NCBI GenBank assembly: GCA_003151595.1
Contig: PLXW01000047.1
Location: 1-64,000, forward strand
DNA: 64,000 nucleotides
Origin: Myxococcales bacterium
GTDB taxonomy: Bacteria > Myxococcota > Polyangia > Polyangiales > Polyangiaceae
Reading direction: 5' to 3'
Part shown: one piece after another, positions 8,798 to 16,897 of the stretch
Layout: each line of letters starts with the position of its first letter
How positions within the stretch are numbered: position 1 is the stretch's first letter
Notes under the pieces: model-generated
What the model saw: the letters and a program-made list of their open reading frames with translations, nothing else
Database searches by the model: none
Told to the model about the DNA's origin: nothing
Translations under genes and position numbers: made by a program

Positions 8798-9494
8798 AAT
8801 CGATCGCGCGCTTCATCTCGTCGCGCACCAGCCGCACCTTCGCCAGCGACTCCTGGCTCGCGCCCGATTCGCCCGCCATGCGAATCGCCGCCTCGAGCTG
8901 CGTGACCTCGTGCGCCTGCCGGTCGCGGAGCTTGTCGACCATCGTGGCGAACGCGCCGAAGAAGTCCTGGAGCTCGTCGCCCTTGCGGAGCTTCCCCTGG
9001 AAGACGAGCTTCCCGTCGCCCACCTGGCGAAGGAGCATCTTCATCTTGTAGATGGGCCCGGCGATCTTGTGCGTGAACCAGATGCCGCACATCCCGATGA
9101 CCGCCACCAGAAACGTGAGCCCGAAGACGAGCTCGTAGAGCATCACCTGCTGCTGGCGAACGAGCGCCTTCTGCTGCTCTTCGATCTTCTTGTCCTGCGC
9201 GGCCGACTCTTCGTTGAACGCCGCGGCCAGCTCGGGGTTGTCGCTGTAGCTGTCTTTGATCGACATCTTCACGACGTCGCTGACCTTCTTGCTCTCGACC
9301 ACCACTTCCTGGCTGACGGAGACGACCTCGCGGCTCGTTCGATAGAGGAACGCGCCGAGCACTCCGCTCACGACCACGGCGACGATCACGAGGAACGCCG
9401 TGTACCGGAGCTGGAAGCGCGAATCGATGAGGAGGTTACGGACGCTGCGCTTGTAGCGACCGGTCGCCGACGAGGGGAAATTCGAGGTGTTCAT
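8793..9494 (-). CDS. membrane protein with HAMP-like domain
   Basis: A protein of 233 residues. A first membrane helix lies at about residues 30-52 (AFLVIVAVVVSGVLGAFLY), then a mostly helical, charged periplasmic region, a second membrane helix near 120-140 and a HAMP-like segment (HKIAGPIYKMKMLLRQVGDGKL). There is no output domain, only a C-terminal helix with coiled-coil character. The layout is that of a chemoreceptor or sensor kinase cut after HAMP; it may serve as an accessory sensor or scaffold. It lies 73 bases downstream of the HEAT-repeat gene on the same strand and could share its transcript. Confidence 0.5.
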   Translation of the reverse strand: MNTSNFPSSATGRYKRSVRNLLIDSRFQLRYTAFLVIVAVVVSGVLGAFLYRTSREVVSVSQEVVVESKKVSDVVKMSIKDSYSDNPELAAAFNEESAAQDKKIEEQQKALVRQQQVMLYELVFGLTFLVAVIGMCGIWFTHKIAGPIYKMKMLLRQVGDGKLVFQGKLRKGDELQDFFGAFATMVDKLRDRQAHEVTQLEAAIRMAGESGASQESLAKVRLVRDEMKRAIDS

Positions 9495-9567
9495 GCGGGG
9501 ACTCGCGCGGCAAGGCCACCTTCATGGTGCGCCCGAAGGGGCGAAGGGGGCCAGTTATGAACGTCGA

Positions 9568-10428
9568 TCATGGGAAGCTCTGGGCGAACAGCTCGACGGC
9601 GCGGGCCGTGGCCATTTGCAGCAAGTTGTCTTCGGCCGCCTTGTCGCCGCTGCTCACGCCGCTCTGCGTGAGGCCGGCGGGGACCTCGCCGCGGAGGTCC
9701 TTGCCCGGGTAGCTGAACACCGCGACCTTCACGCGCACGCGGAGGTTGCCGTCGGAATAGTCGAAGCGCTCGACGCGAATCGAGAGGTAGTAACCGGTGA
9801 GCTTGCGCTTGTTGATCGCGGCGCGCGCTTGCTCGGGGCTCTCCTGATCGGGAGCCAGCTGATAGCCGTGAAGCTCGCCGAGCTTGCCGCGAACGGCGCC
9901 GCCGACGAGCGCCGTGATCTCGGCGTCGGGGCGACCGGTCTGGTTCGCGATGGGGGAGATCGAGACGTAGTACTTCGCGTTGGCCACGACCGGCGGTGGC
10001 CCCCCCGACGGCGATGACCCACCGCTGCCGATGGCGTCGATGGCGCGCGTGATGGCGCGCTTCACGGCGTCGCTCGTCTCGGTGTTGGCGCGCGTCTTCA
10101 GGCACGCGAGCGCCGAGGGGCGCGCGAGCTTCTGAAGCGCGGCGACGACGGCCTGACGAACGACGTCGCTCGCGTCGGAGATCGCGCCGCACAGCGCGGG
10201 GACCGCGGCGTCGTCGCCCGATTGCCCCAGCGCCAGCGCGGCGTTGGTGCGAACGCGGAAGTCGTCGGCCTTGAGGCGTCCGATCAAGAATTCGGTCCGC
10301 GAGTCGGCGCGCGCCACCGAGCCGAGGAGCAGCACGCACGCCAGCGCGACGAAAAGCACGGCCGCGAGACGCACGAGAGCGAACCCACGCGAGCGCGCAT
10401 CGACAGTCCGCGTCATGCGATCATCCAC
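9568..10428 (-). CDS. exported HEAT-repeat protein
   Basis: About 286 residues with a signal peptide (hydrophobic core AAVLFVALACVLLLG, cleavage near ARA), two to three HEAT repeats (RVRTNAALALGQSGDDAAVPAL and the next unit DVVRQAVVAALQKL) and a C-terminal alpha/beta domain of unknown type. The GTG at 10428 has GAGG seven bases upstream; an ATG four codons later (10416) has no usable site. HEAT repeats usually mediate protein contacts. The gene is divergent from the large Ig-like membrane protein gene, 68 bases away. Confidence 0.5.
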   Translation of the reverse strand: MDDRMTRTVDARSRGFALVRLAAVLFVALACVLLLGSVARADSRTEFLIGRLKADDFRVRTNAALALGQSGDDAAVPALCGAISDASDVVRQAVVAALQKLARPSALACLKTRANTETSDAVKRAITRAIDAIGSGGSSPSGGPPPVVANAKYYVSISPIANQTGRPDAEITALVGGAVRGKLGELHGYQLAPDQESPEQARAAINKRKLTGYYLSIRVERFDYSDGNLRVRVKVAVFSYPGKDLRGEVPAGLTQSGVSSGDKAAEDNLLQMATARAVELFAQSFP

Positions 10429-10496
10429 GTTATCACCTCGTCGGACGGTTCTGCTCGCCGGTCGCTTCAACGAGATCGATCGAGTGCCGCGCGGGT

Positions 10497-12386
10497 ATGC
10501 TCGGACATGTGAGACTCGGACCTGCGTGCGGCATCGCTTGGGCGCTCGTCGTCGCCGCGAATTCCGCGGCGGGGGCCGGCCCGAGCGGCGACGCGCTGCA
10601 CGTGCGCGTTCGCGGAGCTTCACGCATCGAAGCGCAGGGGGTGCGCATCGACGGCAACGCGATGCTGCTGCGCGGCGCAGTGCTGGACGACGCGAACGCG
10701 CCGATCGCGAAGGGGGCGGTGAGCGTGACGTTCGCCCGCGCGGCGACGCCGGGAAAGACGATCGCGCTACCTAATGGGGGGAATGGGGCCAAGGGGGCCG
10801 AGAGCTGCGGGAGCGTGCGCGACGCGCGCGTCGACGCCGACGGCACCGCGCACGTCACGACCGACGACGCGGGTCGCTTCTGTCTGCGCGTACCGCTGCC
10901 GATCGAGCGCTACGCGGTGCAGGTGCAGTTCGCCGGGAGCGTGTACGTCGACGCCGCGTCGGTGGCGGTGCCGGTCGATCTCTCGCGGCGCGCGTGCACG
11001 CTCGCGTTCACGCCCGAGCCGCGCGTCGTGTCGCTCGACGGCAAGGCGGGGCCGATGACGATCGACGCCACGGCCACGCTGGAGAGCGACGGCGCGACGA
11101 ACGCCGGCGCCGGGCTGGCGCTCACGCTGAGCACCGAACGCGGCGCGATCGGAAACGCCACGACCGACGTCTCGGGGCACGCGCGCTTTGCGATCGAGCC
11201 GTCGACGCTCGGGCCGCCCGGGCAAGGCGAGCTTCGCGTCTCGTTCCAGGGGAACGCCGACGCCGCTGCCGCGACGCGCGTCGTCGCGATCGAACGGCAC
11301 GCGCGCGTCGCGCTCGACGTGACCGAAGCGCACGACGGAGCGCTCCCCGCCGGCTCACCGGAAGACGGCGTCGCCATCGTGGTGCATGCGCGCGCGGCCT
11401 CGGGCGAAGTGACCAGCGGGAGCGTCGAGGCGCGCGTGAACGACGTCGTGGTGGGCGCGGCGCCGATCGAAGCGGGGAGCGCGCGAGTCGTGGCCACGTT
11501 CGCGCTCTCCGAGTCGTCGGGCTCGGCCCCTGGTGTGGACCGATCCGCGCTGCGCGCGGACTCGTTGTCGGAGATCCCCATCGCGCTTCGCTACGTCCCG
11601 AGCGCGCCGTGGCTCGAGCCCGGCGCCGACTCGACGTGGAGGCTGCCGGTTCGCGGACGAAGCCCGCTTCACCAGTGGCCGCTCGTCCTGGCGGGCCTGG
11701 CGATCGTGGCGTGGTTCGTCGCGTCGCGCGCGCAGCGGGCGCGTGTGCTCGCGAAGTGGGTCCCTCGTTCGACGGCGCGCGCCGTATCGCGCGGCGAAGC
11801 GAAGCTCGACGTGGTGCGCGTGGCCAAAGACGCGAACGAAGGGTGGAATGGTCGCGCCGTCGACGCCGACGACGCGACCGCGATCCCGAACGCGCGCGTT
11901 CAGATCGAGCGCCCCGCCTTCGGTCGCGCCGAGATCCTGGCGGGCGTCGTGGCCGATGAAGACGGGCGCTTCGTCCTCCCGCGCGTCGTCCCCCGCCCCG
12001 GCGACGAGCTGGCGATCGAAGCGCCGCTTCACGTCACGCTCCGCCGTGCGCTCCCGCCGCCGAGCGAGCTCGATGCGCAGCTCGTCCTTCGAAAGCGCGC
12101 GCTGCTCACGCGCATGGTGGCGTGGGCCAAGTCGCGCGGGCGCCCCTTCGACGTGCGCCCCGAGCCGACTCCGGGCCACGTGCGTCGCGCCGCGGGCGAC
12201 GACTTTCGGGTCGCGCGATGGGCCGACGCCATCGAGCGCGCGGCTTATGCCGGCGAGCCGGTCGACGCGCAGGTCGAGGCGGACGTCGAGCGCCTGGCCC
12301 CTTCCCCGGCCGTCGCCGCCGCGCCCCCGTCGGGCCGCGACGCCAGCGATCGCGCCCTCGCGAACCCCACGAAAGCGAATCGCTGA
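10497..12386 (+). CDS. membrane protein with Ig-like and carboxypeptidase-regulatory-like domains
   Basis: A protein of 629 residues. It has a signal peptide, then several beta-rich repeats with the feel of bacterial Ig or transthyretin-like folds (for example DDANAPIAKGAVSVTF, LESDGATNAGAGLALTL), one membrane helix near 395-412 (WPLVLAGLAIVAWFVA), and a cytoplasmic part with a carboxypeptidase-regulatory-like segment (RAVDADDATAIPNARVQIE...EDGRFVLPRV). I do not recognise an exact family. The topology suggests an exported, membrane-anchored adhesion or structural protein. It ends 83 bases before ftsY. Confidence 0.5.
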   Translation: MLGHVRLGPACGIAWALVVAANSAAGAGPSGDALHVRVRGASRIEAQGVRIDGNAMLLRGAVLDDANAPIAKGAVSVTFARAATPGKTIALPNGGNGAKGAESCGSVRDARVDADGTAHVTTDDAGRFCLRVPLPIERYAVQVQFAGSVYVDAASVAVPVDLSRRACTLAFTPEPRVVSLDGKAGPMTIDATATLESDGATNAGAGLALTLSTERGAIGNATTDVSGHARFAIEPSTLGPPGQGELRVSFQGNADAAAATRVVAIERHARVALDVTEAHDGALPAGSPEDGVAIVVHARAASGEVTSGSVEARVNDVVVGAAPIEAGSARVVATFALSESSGSAPGVDRSALRADSLSEIPIALRYVPSAPWLEPGADSTWRLPVRGRSPLHQWPLVLAGLAIVAWFVASRAQRARVLAKWVPRSTARAVSRGEAKLDVVRVAKDANEGWNGRAVDADDATAIPNARVQIERPAFGRAEILAGVVADEDGRFVLPRVVPRPGDELAIEAPLHVTLRRALPPPSELDAQLVLRKRALLTRMVAWAKSRGRPFDVRPEPTPGHVRRAAGDDFRVARWADAIERAAYAGEPVDAQVEADVERLAPSPAVAAAPPSGRDASDRALANPTKANR

Positions 12387-12469
12387 CCGCCGCGAGCGGA
12401 CCCGGTCGGGACGCGGTGCCGATCGCTCACGTTGACGCGGCCCGCCGCCCCTCCCTATATAGTGCGCGG

Positions 12470-13666
12470 ATGGACGCCTGGGTCTACGTCGTCGGAGCGG
12501 TGATCGCGCTGGTGGTCATCTATTTCGCGTTCGTGCGAAAGCCAGCCGCGCTCCCGGCAAAGCCCGAGGGGACAAAGCTCCCGCCGAAGCCTGCAGAGAA
12601 GGCACCGCCGCCGTCGGCGCGCGCGCCGTCGAAGCCGCCCCCTCCCGTCTCCGCGAAGGCCCCCGAAGCGCTCCCGTCGACCGACCTGATCCCGTCGGCG
12701 TCCGACAAGCCGCCGCCGAAGGAGCTCTCGAAAAAAGACGTCGCCGGCATGCGCAAAGGGCTCGCCGCGACGCGCGGCGGATTCATCGCCAAGCTCACGG
12801 CGCTCTTCGGCGGCAAGAAAGAGATCGACCCGGCCATCCTCGAGCAGATCGAAGAGGTCATGATCTCGAGCGACGTCGGGGTGAAGACGACGCACGCGAT
12901 CCTGGAGCGCCTCCGTGAGCGCCTCGCGAAGAACGAGCTCGCCGACTCCGACGCCGTGTGGGCCGCGCTTCGAGCGGAAGCCTCGCGCATCCTCTCCATC
13001 GGCGGCGGCGCGCTCAAGGCGACGACGAAGCCCACGGTCGTGCTGATGGTCGGCGTGAACGGCGTCGGCAAGACCACGTCGATCGGCAAGCTGGCCACGC
13101 GCTACACGAACGACGGCAAGAAGGTCCTCCTCGCCGCGGGCGACACGTTCCGCGCGGCCGCGGTGCAGCAGCTCGAGGTGTGGGGCAAGCGCGTCGGCAG
13201 CGACGTCGTGAAGGGGAAGGAAGGGGCCGATCCGGGAGCGGTCGCCTTCGACGCGACCGAGAAGGCCAAGGCCGCGGCGGTCGATTTCCTCTTCGTGGAC
13301 ACGGCCGGTCGCCTTCACACGAAGGCGCCGCTGATGGACGAGATCAAGAAGGTGCGAAAGACGATCGCGAAGGCGATGGAGGGCGCGCCCCACGAGACGC
13401 TCCTCGTCCTCGACGCGACCACGGGACAAAACGCACTTCAGCAAGCGGTCCTCTTCAAAGAGGCGCTCGACCTCACGGGTATCATCCTCACGAAATTGGA
13501 TGGGACGGCGAAGGGTGGCATCGTGCTCGGCATCTGCGACGAGCTGAAGCTCCCCGTTCGCTACGTGGGCCTCGGCGAGCGCGCCGAAGACCTGCGCGAG
13601 TTCATGGCCGACGAGTTCGTCGAAGCGCTCTTCGGTCAGGGCGGAGACGAAGCGGCAGCAGCTTGA
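12470..13666 (+). CDS. ftsY: signal recognition particle receptor FtsY
   Basis: A protein of 398 residues, the GTPase receptor that docks SRP-ribosome complexes at the inner membrane for co-translational insertion. An N-terminal membrane helix (residues 5-22) is followed by a Pro/Ala/Lys linker, the N domain helices, and the G domain: GVNGVGKTT (195-203), DTFRAAA, DTAGR, TKLDGTAKGG and GLGERAEDL. All GTP-binding motifs are intact. The frame is open well upstream, but the ATG at 12470 starts the membrane helix. The true membrane anchor, rather than an acidic A domain, is typical of several delta-group bacteria. Confidence 0.5.
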   Translation: MDAWVYVVGAVIALVVIYFAFVRKPAALPAKPEGTKLPPKPAEKAPPPSARAPSKPPPPVSAKAPEALPSTDLIPSASDKPPPKELSKKDVAGMRKGLAATRGGFIAKLTALFGGKKEIDPAILEQIEEVMISSDVGVKTTHAILERLRERLAKNELADSDAVWAALRAEASRILSIGGGALKATTKPTVVLMVGVNGVGKTTSIGKLATRYTNDGKKVLLAAGDTFRAAAVQQLEVWGKRVGSDVVKGKEGADPGAVAFDATEKAKAAAVDFLFVDTAGRLHTKAPLMDEIKKVRKTIAKAMEGAPHETLLVLDATTGQNALQQAVLFKEALDLTGIILTKLDGTAKGGIVLGICDELKLPVRYVGLGERAEDLREFMADEFVEALFGQGGDEAAAA

Positions 13667-14017
13667 GAGTGTGTCCTTAATCCCTCGCTCCCTTTCATGT
13701 CTGAAAGAGAATGCAGGGACGAAATAGCGGTTCTCGAGAGAACTACCGCGCCAGCGGCGCCAAAAAACCAGGGCCAGCCTTCCAGCATGAGAGACGCAGA
13801 TATTGGTTGTTGGTTCGGCTCGGGACACGTAAGCGTTTCGGCCGGCGCGATTCCCACTCAGGATCGTTTGGGAATGTCGTTGATTGGCCGAAATCGTGCG
13901 TGATATAGTCCGGCGCGTTTTAGCCATAGGTCCGATTCCCCACTGTTTTCAAACCGTTAGCTGTATCGCTTTGCGCCCAAAGTGCTCGTCGTTGGAAGGG
14001 ATGCGGAAGGGGTACCG
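13667..14017. other. intergenic region, no gene seen
   Basis: About 350 bases with visibly lower GC than its neighbours. Short open frames occur on both strands but have no ribosome sites or recognisable products. It contains the promoter noted at 13880-13909, and CTTTCA/TGAAAG near 13695 could form a small hairpin after ftsY. Confidence 0.5.
13880..13909 (+). promoter_or_regulatory. sigma70-type promoter for the outer-membrane barrel pair
   Basis: TTGATT (13880-13885) and TATAGT (13904-13909) are separated by 18 bases, close to consensus, and sit about 110 bases before the start of the first barrel gene. This was judged by eye. Confidence 0.5.
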
Positions 14018-15064
14018 ATGAAGGCTCGAAGGTGGCTGCGCCTCGTGAGCGCGGCAGCAGCGCTGATGCTGTTGCCGACGGCGGCACAAGCCCAAAAGAA
14101 GAAACCGAAGCCTCAGGCCCCGGCTCCCGCCGCGCCCGCGCCCGCAGCGCCGGCCAACGGTGGGGAGATCGAGCTCGATGCTCCTGCCACGCCTCCCCCC
14201 GGGGATGCGACCGGCGCTCAACCTGCCACGCCCGATGCGGCAGGTGGAGCCGCTGCTGGAGGCACCGCCGCGGGTGGAACCGCGGGAGGCATCTGCGAGA
14301 TCGATCCTTCGGCCTGCCCGAAGCCCGAAGACATCGCGAAGGCGGCCAATCGGCCGGTCTCCGCCGAGGTCTACGCGGTGGAGCAGATCTATGCGCTGCG
14401 CAGGCACCGCCTGGAGATCAACCCGTATTACAGCTTCACGCTGAACGATCAGTTCGTGTCGCACCCGGGGCCCGGGCTCGGTCTCAACTTCTACATCACG
14501 AACGTCCTCGCGGTCGGCCTGAGCGGGAACCTGTACGCAGGCCTCAACGGCGACTCGGACTTCAACTTCGAGAACCGTCGCGCCGCCCACCTCTCGGTTC
14601 CGCTGAACGAGTATCAGTGGGGCGCGAACCTGAACTTCACGTACGTGCCGGTCTACGGCAAGTTCGCCGGGTTCAACAAATTCATCTTCAGCTACGACGC
14701 CTACATCCTCGGTGGTCTCGGCGCGATCTCGACGCGGCCCATCGCCGTCATCGACCCCGACAACCGGACGTTCACGTACCAGCCCAAGCTCGACGTGGAC
14801 CTCGGCATCGGTCTCCGCATCTTCTTGAACCGCTGGTTCGCGGTGACGCTCGAAGTGCGCGACTACATCTACAACGAGAAGCTCGAGAACACTCAGGTCT
14901 CGCAGACGAAGAACGTCGCGCCCGCAGGGGCCTCGCCGACCGCGGGCTCCGCGCAGGATCCGGGCACCTGGTTCGGCGACAACAAGATCACGAACAACGT
15001 CGCCGCGCAGATCGGGCTGAGCGTCTTCCTCCCCTTTAGCTGGGAATACCGGTTGCCCAAATGA
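14018..15064 (+). CDS. outer-membrane beta-barrel protein, GltB/GltA-like
   Basis: A protein of 348 residues: signal peptide ending AAQAQ, a Lys/Pro/Ala-rich linker containing EIELDAPATP, a Gly/Ala-rich segment with two cysteines (CEIDPSACPKP), then about 220 residues of alternating hydrophobic strands ending in aromatic residues (LEINPYYSFTLND, GLGLNFYITNVLAVGL), as in an 8-10-stranded barrel. The ATG at 14018 has GGAAGGGG upstream; the earlier in-frame start lacks a signal peptide. Its stop overlaps an ATG (ATGA) of the next frame. A neighbouring pair of small barrels is the arrangement of gltB-gltA in Myxococcus, where they form the outer-membrane part of the gliding complex. Moderately sure of the type, less of the gene. 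Confidence 0.5.
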   Translation: MKARRWLRLVSAAAALMLLPTAAQAQKKKPKPQAPAPAAPAPAAPANGGEIELDAPATPPPGDATGAQPATPDAAGGAAAGGTAAGGTAGGICEIDPSACPKPEDIAKAANRPVSAEVYAVEQIYALRRHRLEINPYYSFTLNDQFVSHPGPGLGLNFYITNVLAVGLSGNLYAGLNGDSDFNFENRRAAHLSVPLNEYQWGANLNFTYVPVYGKFAGFNKFIFSYDAYILGGLGAISTRPIAVIDPDNRTFTYQPKLDVDLGIGLRIFLNRWFAVTLEVRDYIYNEKLENTQVSQTKNVAPAGASPTAGSAQDPGTWFGDNKITNNVAAQIGLSVFLPFSWEYRLPK

Positions 15065-15114
15065 GCGCGCGAAAAGAGCTGAAAGCCAAGGCGCTCCGCA
15101 GGAACAAGATCAAG

Positions 15115-15969
15115 ATGAAGCGATTCATCTCTGGGCTCGTCGTGGCGATGGGTCTCGCATCGGCGACGAACGCCGCGGCGCAAGAGATCCTCATCACGGG
15201 GCCGCTCGCTGGCGCGCCGGCCGTCCGCAAGGAGCGCCAGTATCGCGGTGGGCGCCTCGAGCTCGCGCCGACCGTCTCGTTCACCCTGCTCGACGAGTAT
15301 CGCCGGACGATCTTCGTCGGCGCGCGTCTTCAGTACAACATCACCGAGTGGCTGGCGGTCGGCGTGTGGGGCGCGTACGGACTCGTGAGCATGCCCACGG
15401 CGCTCACCGGTGAAATCGACGACTCCTCGCCGCGCGACGCTTTCACCAAGACGCAAGTGAACCCGGGCACGCCCACGAACCTGAACAACGGGACGTCGTT
15501 CGCCGACCAGACGGCGAAGATGAGCTGGGTCGTCACGCCGCAGGTTCAGTTCACGCCGTTCCGCGGCAAGCTGGCCATCTTCCAGAAGATCTTCGTCGAC
15601 ACCGACGCGTACATCCACGGCGGCCTCGCGGTCGTCGGGATTCAGGAGCGCGGTCCCTGCGGAGCGACGACGGATCCGTACTCGTGCTCGGATCCAAAGT
15701 CGTTCGCGCTCGCCTCGTCGACGAAGTTCGCGCCGACGTTCGGCCTCGGGCTCAACTTCTACATGAACCAGTTCATGTCGCTCGGGCTCGAGTACCGCGC
15801 GCTCCCCTTCTCGTGGAACCGTGCCGGGTTCGACTCGCGAGGCTCGGGCAACAACGGCAAGTTCCCCGACAACAAGATCGACTCGAACGACGACACGTTC
15901 AAGTTCAACCAGATGATCACCATCTCGTTGGGCTTCGCGCTCCCGGCCAAGCCGAAGATCTCGGAATAG
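15115..15969 (+). CDS. outer-membrane beta-barrel protein, GltA/GltB-like
   Basis: A protein of 284 residues with signal peptide MKRFISGLVVAMGLASATNAAAQ and a barrel built like that of the gene before it, including GLGLNFYMNQFMSLGLEY, which closely parallels GLGLNFYITNVLAVGL there, and an exit strand TISLGFALPAKP. I chose ATG 15115, which has AGGAAC upstream and starts at the signal peptide; the frame opens at 15061 as an ATGA overlap, and that start would place 18 basic residues before the signal. The two barrels are distant paralogues and probably work together in the outer membrane. Confidence 0.5.
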   Translation: MKRFISGLVVAMGLASATNAAAQEILITGPLAGAPAVRKERQYRGGRLELAPTVSFTLLDEYRRTIFVGARLQYNITEWLAVGVWGAYGLVSMPTALTGEIDDSSPRDAFTKTQVNPGTPTNLNNGTSFADQTAKMSWVVTPQVQFTPFRGKLAIFQKIFVDTDAYIHGGLAVVGIQERGPCGATTDPYSCSDPKSFALASSTKFAPTFGLGLNFYMNQFMSLGLEYRALPFSWNRAGFDSRGSGNNGKFPDNKIDSNDDTFKFNQMITISLGFALPAKPKISE

Positions 15970-15987
15970 GCCTCACGGCGAAGCAGC

Positions 15988-16026
15988 AGCGCTAAGGACG
16001 AGCCTTCGAGGCGCGTCTTTAGCGCT
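15988..16026. terminator. bidirectional hairpin terminator
   Basis: Two 18-base arms (15988-16005 and 16009-16026) pair around a TCG loop with one wobble and one mismatch; the outer AGCGCTAA/TTAGCGCT pairs perfectly. It lies between the convergent barrel and HEAT genes and overlaps the HEAT stop codon. Confidence 0.5.
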
Positions 16027-16765
16027 TCTTCATTTCGCCGGTCGCGTCGATCGTGGCGCCGCTCGGGAGGGCTTTGCGGACGGCTTCGCGCTTCTCTTCG
16101 GGGACGACCCAGCCGCGGGAGATGAAGCCGTCGACGAGGCGGTGCTTCACGCGGACGCTCTCCTCGTCGACGAGGCAATCGAGGAGCGCGGGGATGGCCT
16201 CGGCGTCGTCTTGCGCGAGCGTCGCGCCGACGGCGTGGAAGCGGGCCGACTCGTTCACGTCGAGCAGGAAGCGCTCGGCCTCGGCGCGGATCTTCGGCCC
16301 CTTGTGCTCTTCGAGCGCGGCGAGCAGCTGAATCTTCGGGTCGATGAACTTCGAGTACTCCGTGTCCCACTTCGAGAGCCAGAGCACGAGCTCGTCGACG
16401 AGCTCCTCTTCGCTGCTCAAGATCTCCTTCATGACCTTCATCGGCCAGGAGAGGCTCTCGGCCTTGGCGACGAAGGCGCGGATCGGCTCGATGGCTTCAC
16501 GCCCGGCGCGGACGACCCCGTTGAACGCGGCGTCCTTCTCGTCCTGATCGGTGATCGACGGGTCCATGTGGAACGTGAATCGGCGAAGCAGCGCCGCGGC
16601 GGCCTCGGCGGTGCCCATCGCCGCGAGCGCGCCGATCGCCTCCTGGCGGTCGTAGTTTTGCGCGCGCTTGTCGGCGGCGACGTTCGCCCATTTGGCGGCG
16701 GGGTTCGCCTTCGGTTTGTCGCCGCGCGCGTCGCCCTTGCTCTTGAACAGATCGAACAGGCCCAT
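16019..16765 (-). CDS. HEAT-repeat protein
   Basis: A soluble protein of 248 residues, with no signal peptide. After MGLFDLFKSKG and a basic linker it is all-helical with HEAT-type pairs (RQEAIGALAAMGTAEAAAALLRRF; FHAVGATLAQDDAEAIPALLDCL; ESVRVKHRLVDGFISRG). Proteins of this shape occur in Myxococcota as cytoplasmic scaffolds; no specific partner is indicated. It converges with the barrel genes and is followed on its own strand by the shared hairpin terminator. Confidence 0.5.
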   Translation of the reverse strand: MGLFDLFKSKGDARGDKPKANPAAKWANVAADKRAQNYDRQEAIGALAAMGTAEAAAALLRRFTFHMDPSITDQDEKDAAFNGVVRAGREAIEPIRAFVAKAESLSWPMKVMKEILSSEEELVDELVLWLSKWDTEYSKFIDPKIQLLAALEEHKGPKIRAEAERFLLDVNESARFHAVGATLAQDDAEAIPALLDCLVDEESVRVKHRLVDGFISRGWVVPEEKREAVRKALPSGATIDATGEMKKR

Positions 16766-16841
16766 GGATGCGCTTCCTTTACCACGAACGGCGCCACATT
16801 CTTCCCGGGTCTCAGCAAATGCCAGACCGCGAAAATGCGAA

Positions 16842-16872
16842 ACGCCCGCGGGAGCGTGTGTCCCGCAGGCGT
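16842..16872 (-). terminator. intrinsic terminator after the Cache/HAMP gene
   Basis: ACGCCCGCGGGA (16842-16853) and TCCCGCAGGCGT (16861-16872) form a 12-base stem with one mismatch around a GCGTGTG loop. Read on the minus strand it is followed by the T-rich run TTTCGCATTTT, as expected for a terminator 26 bases beyond the stop codon. Confidence 0.5.
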
Positions 16873-16897
16873 ATTCGTGGACGGTACCGACGGCGCG

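Noticed and set aside
13697..13908. Two overlapping small frames after ftsY
   Set aside because: No ribosome site, no sensible product and atypical codon use; the sequence fits a promoter region.
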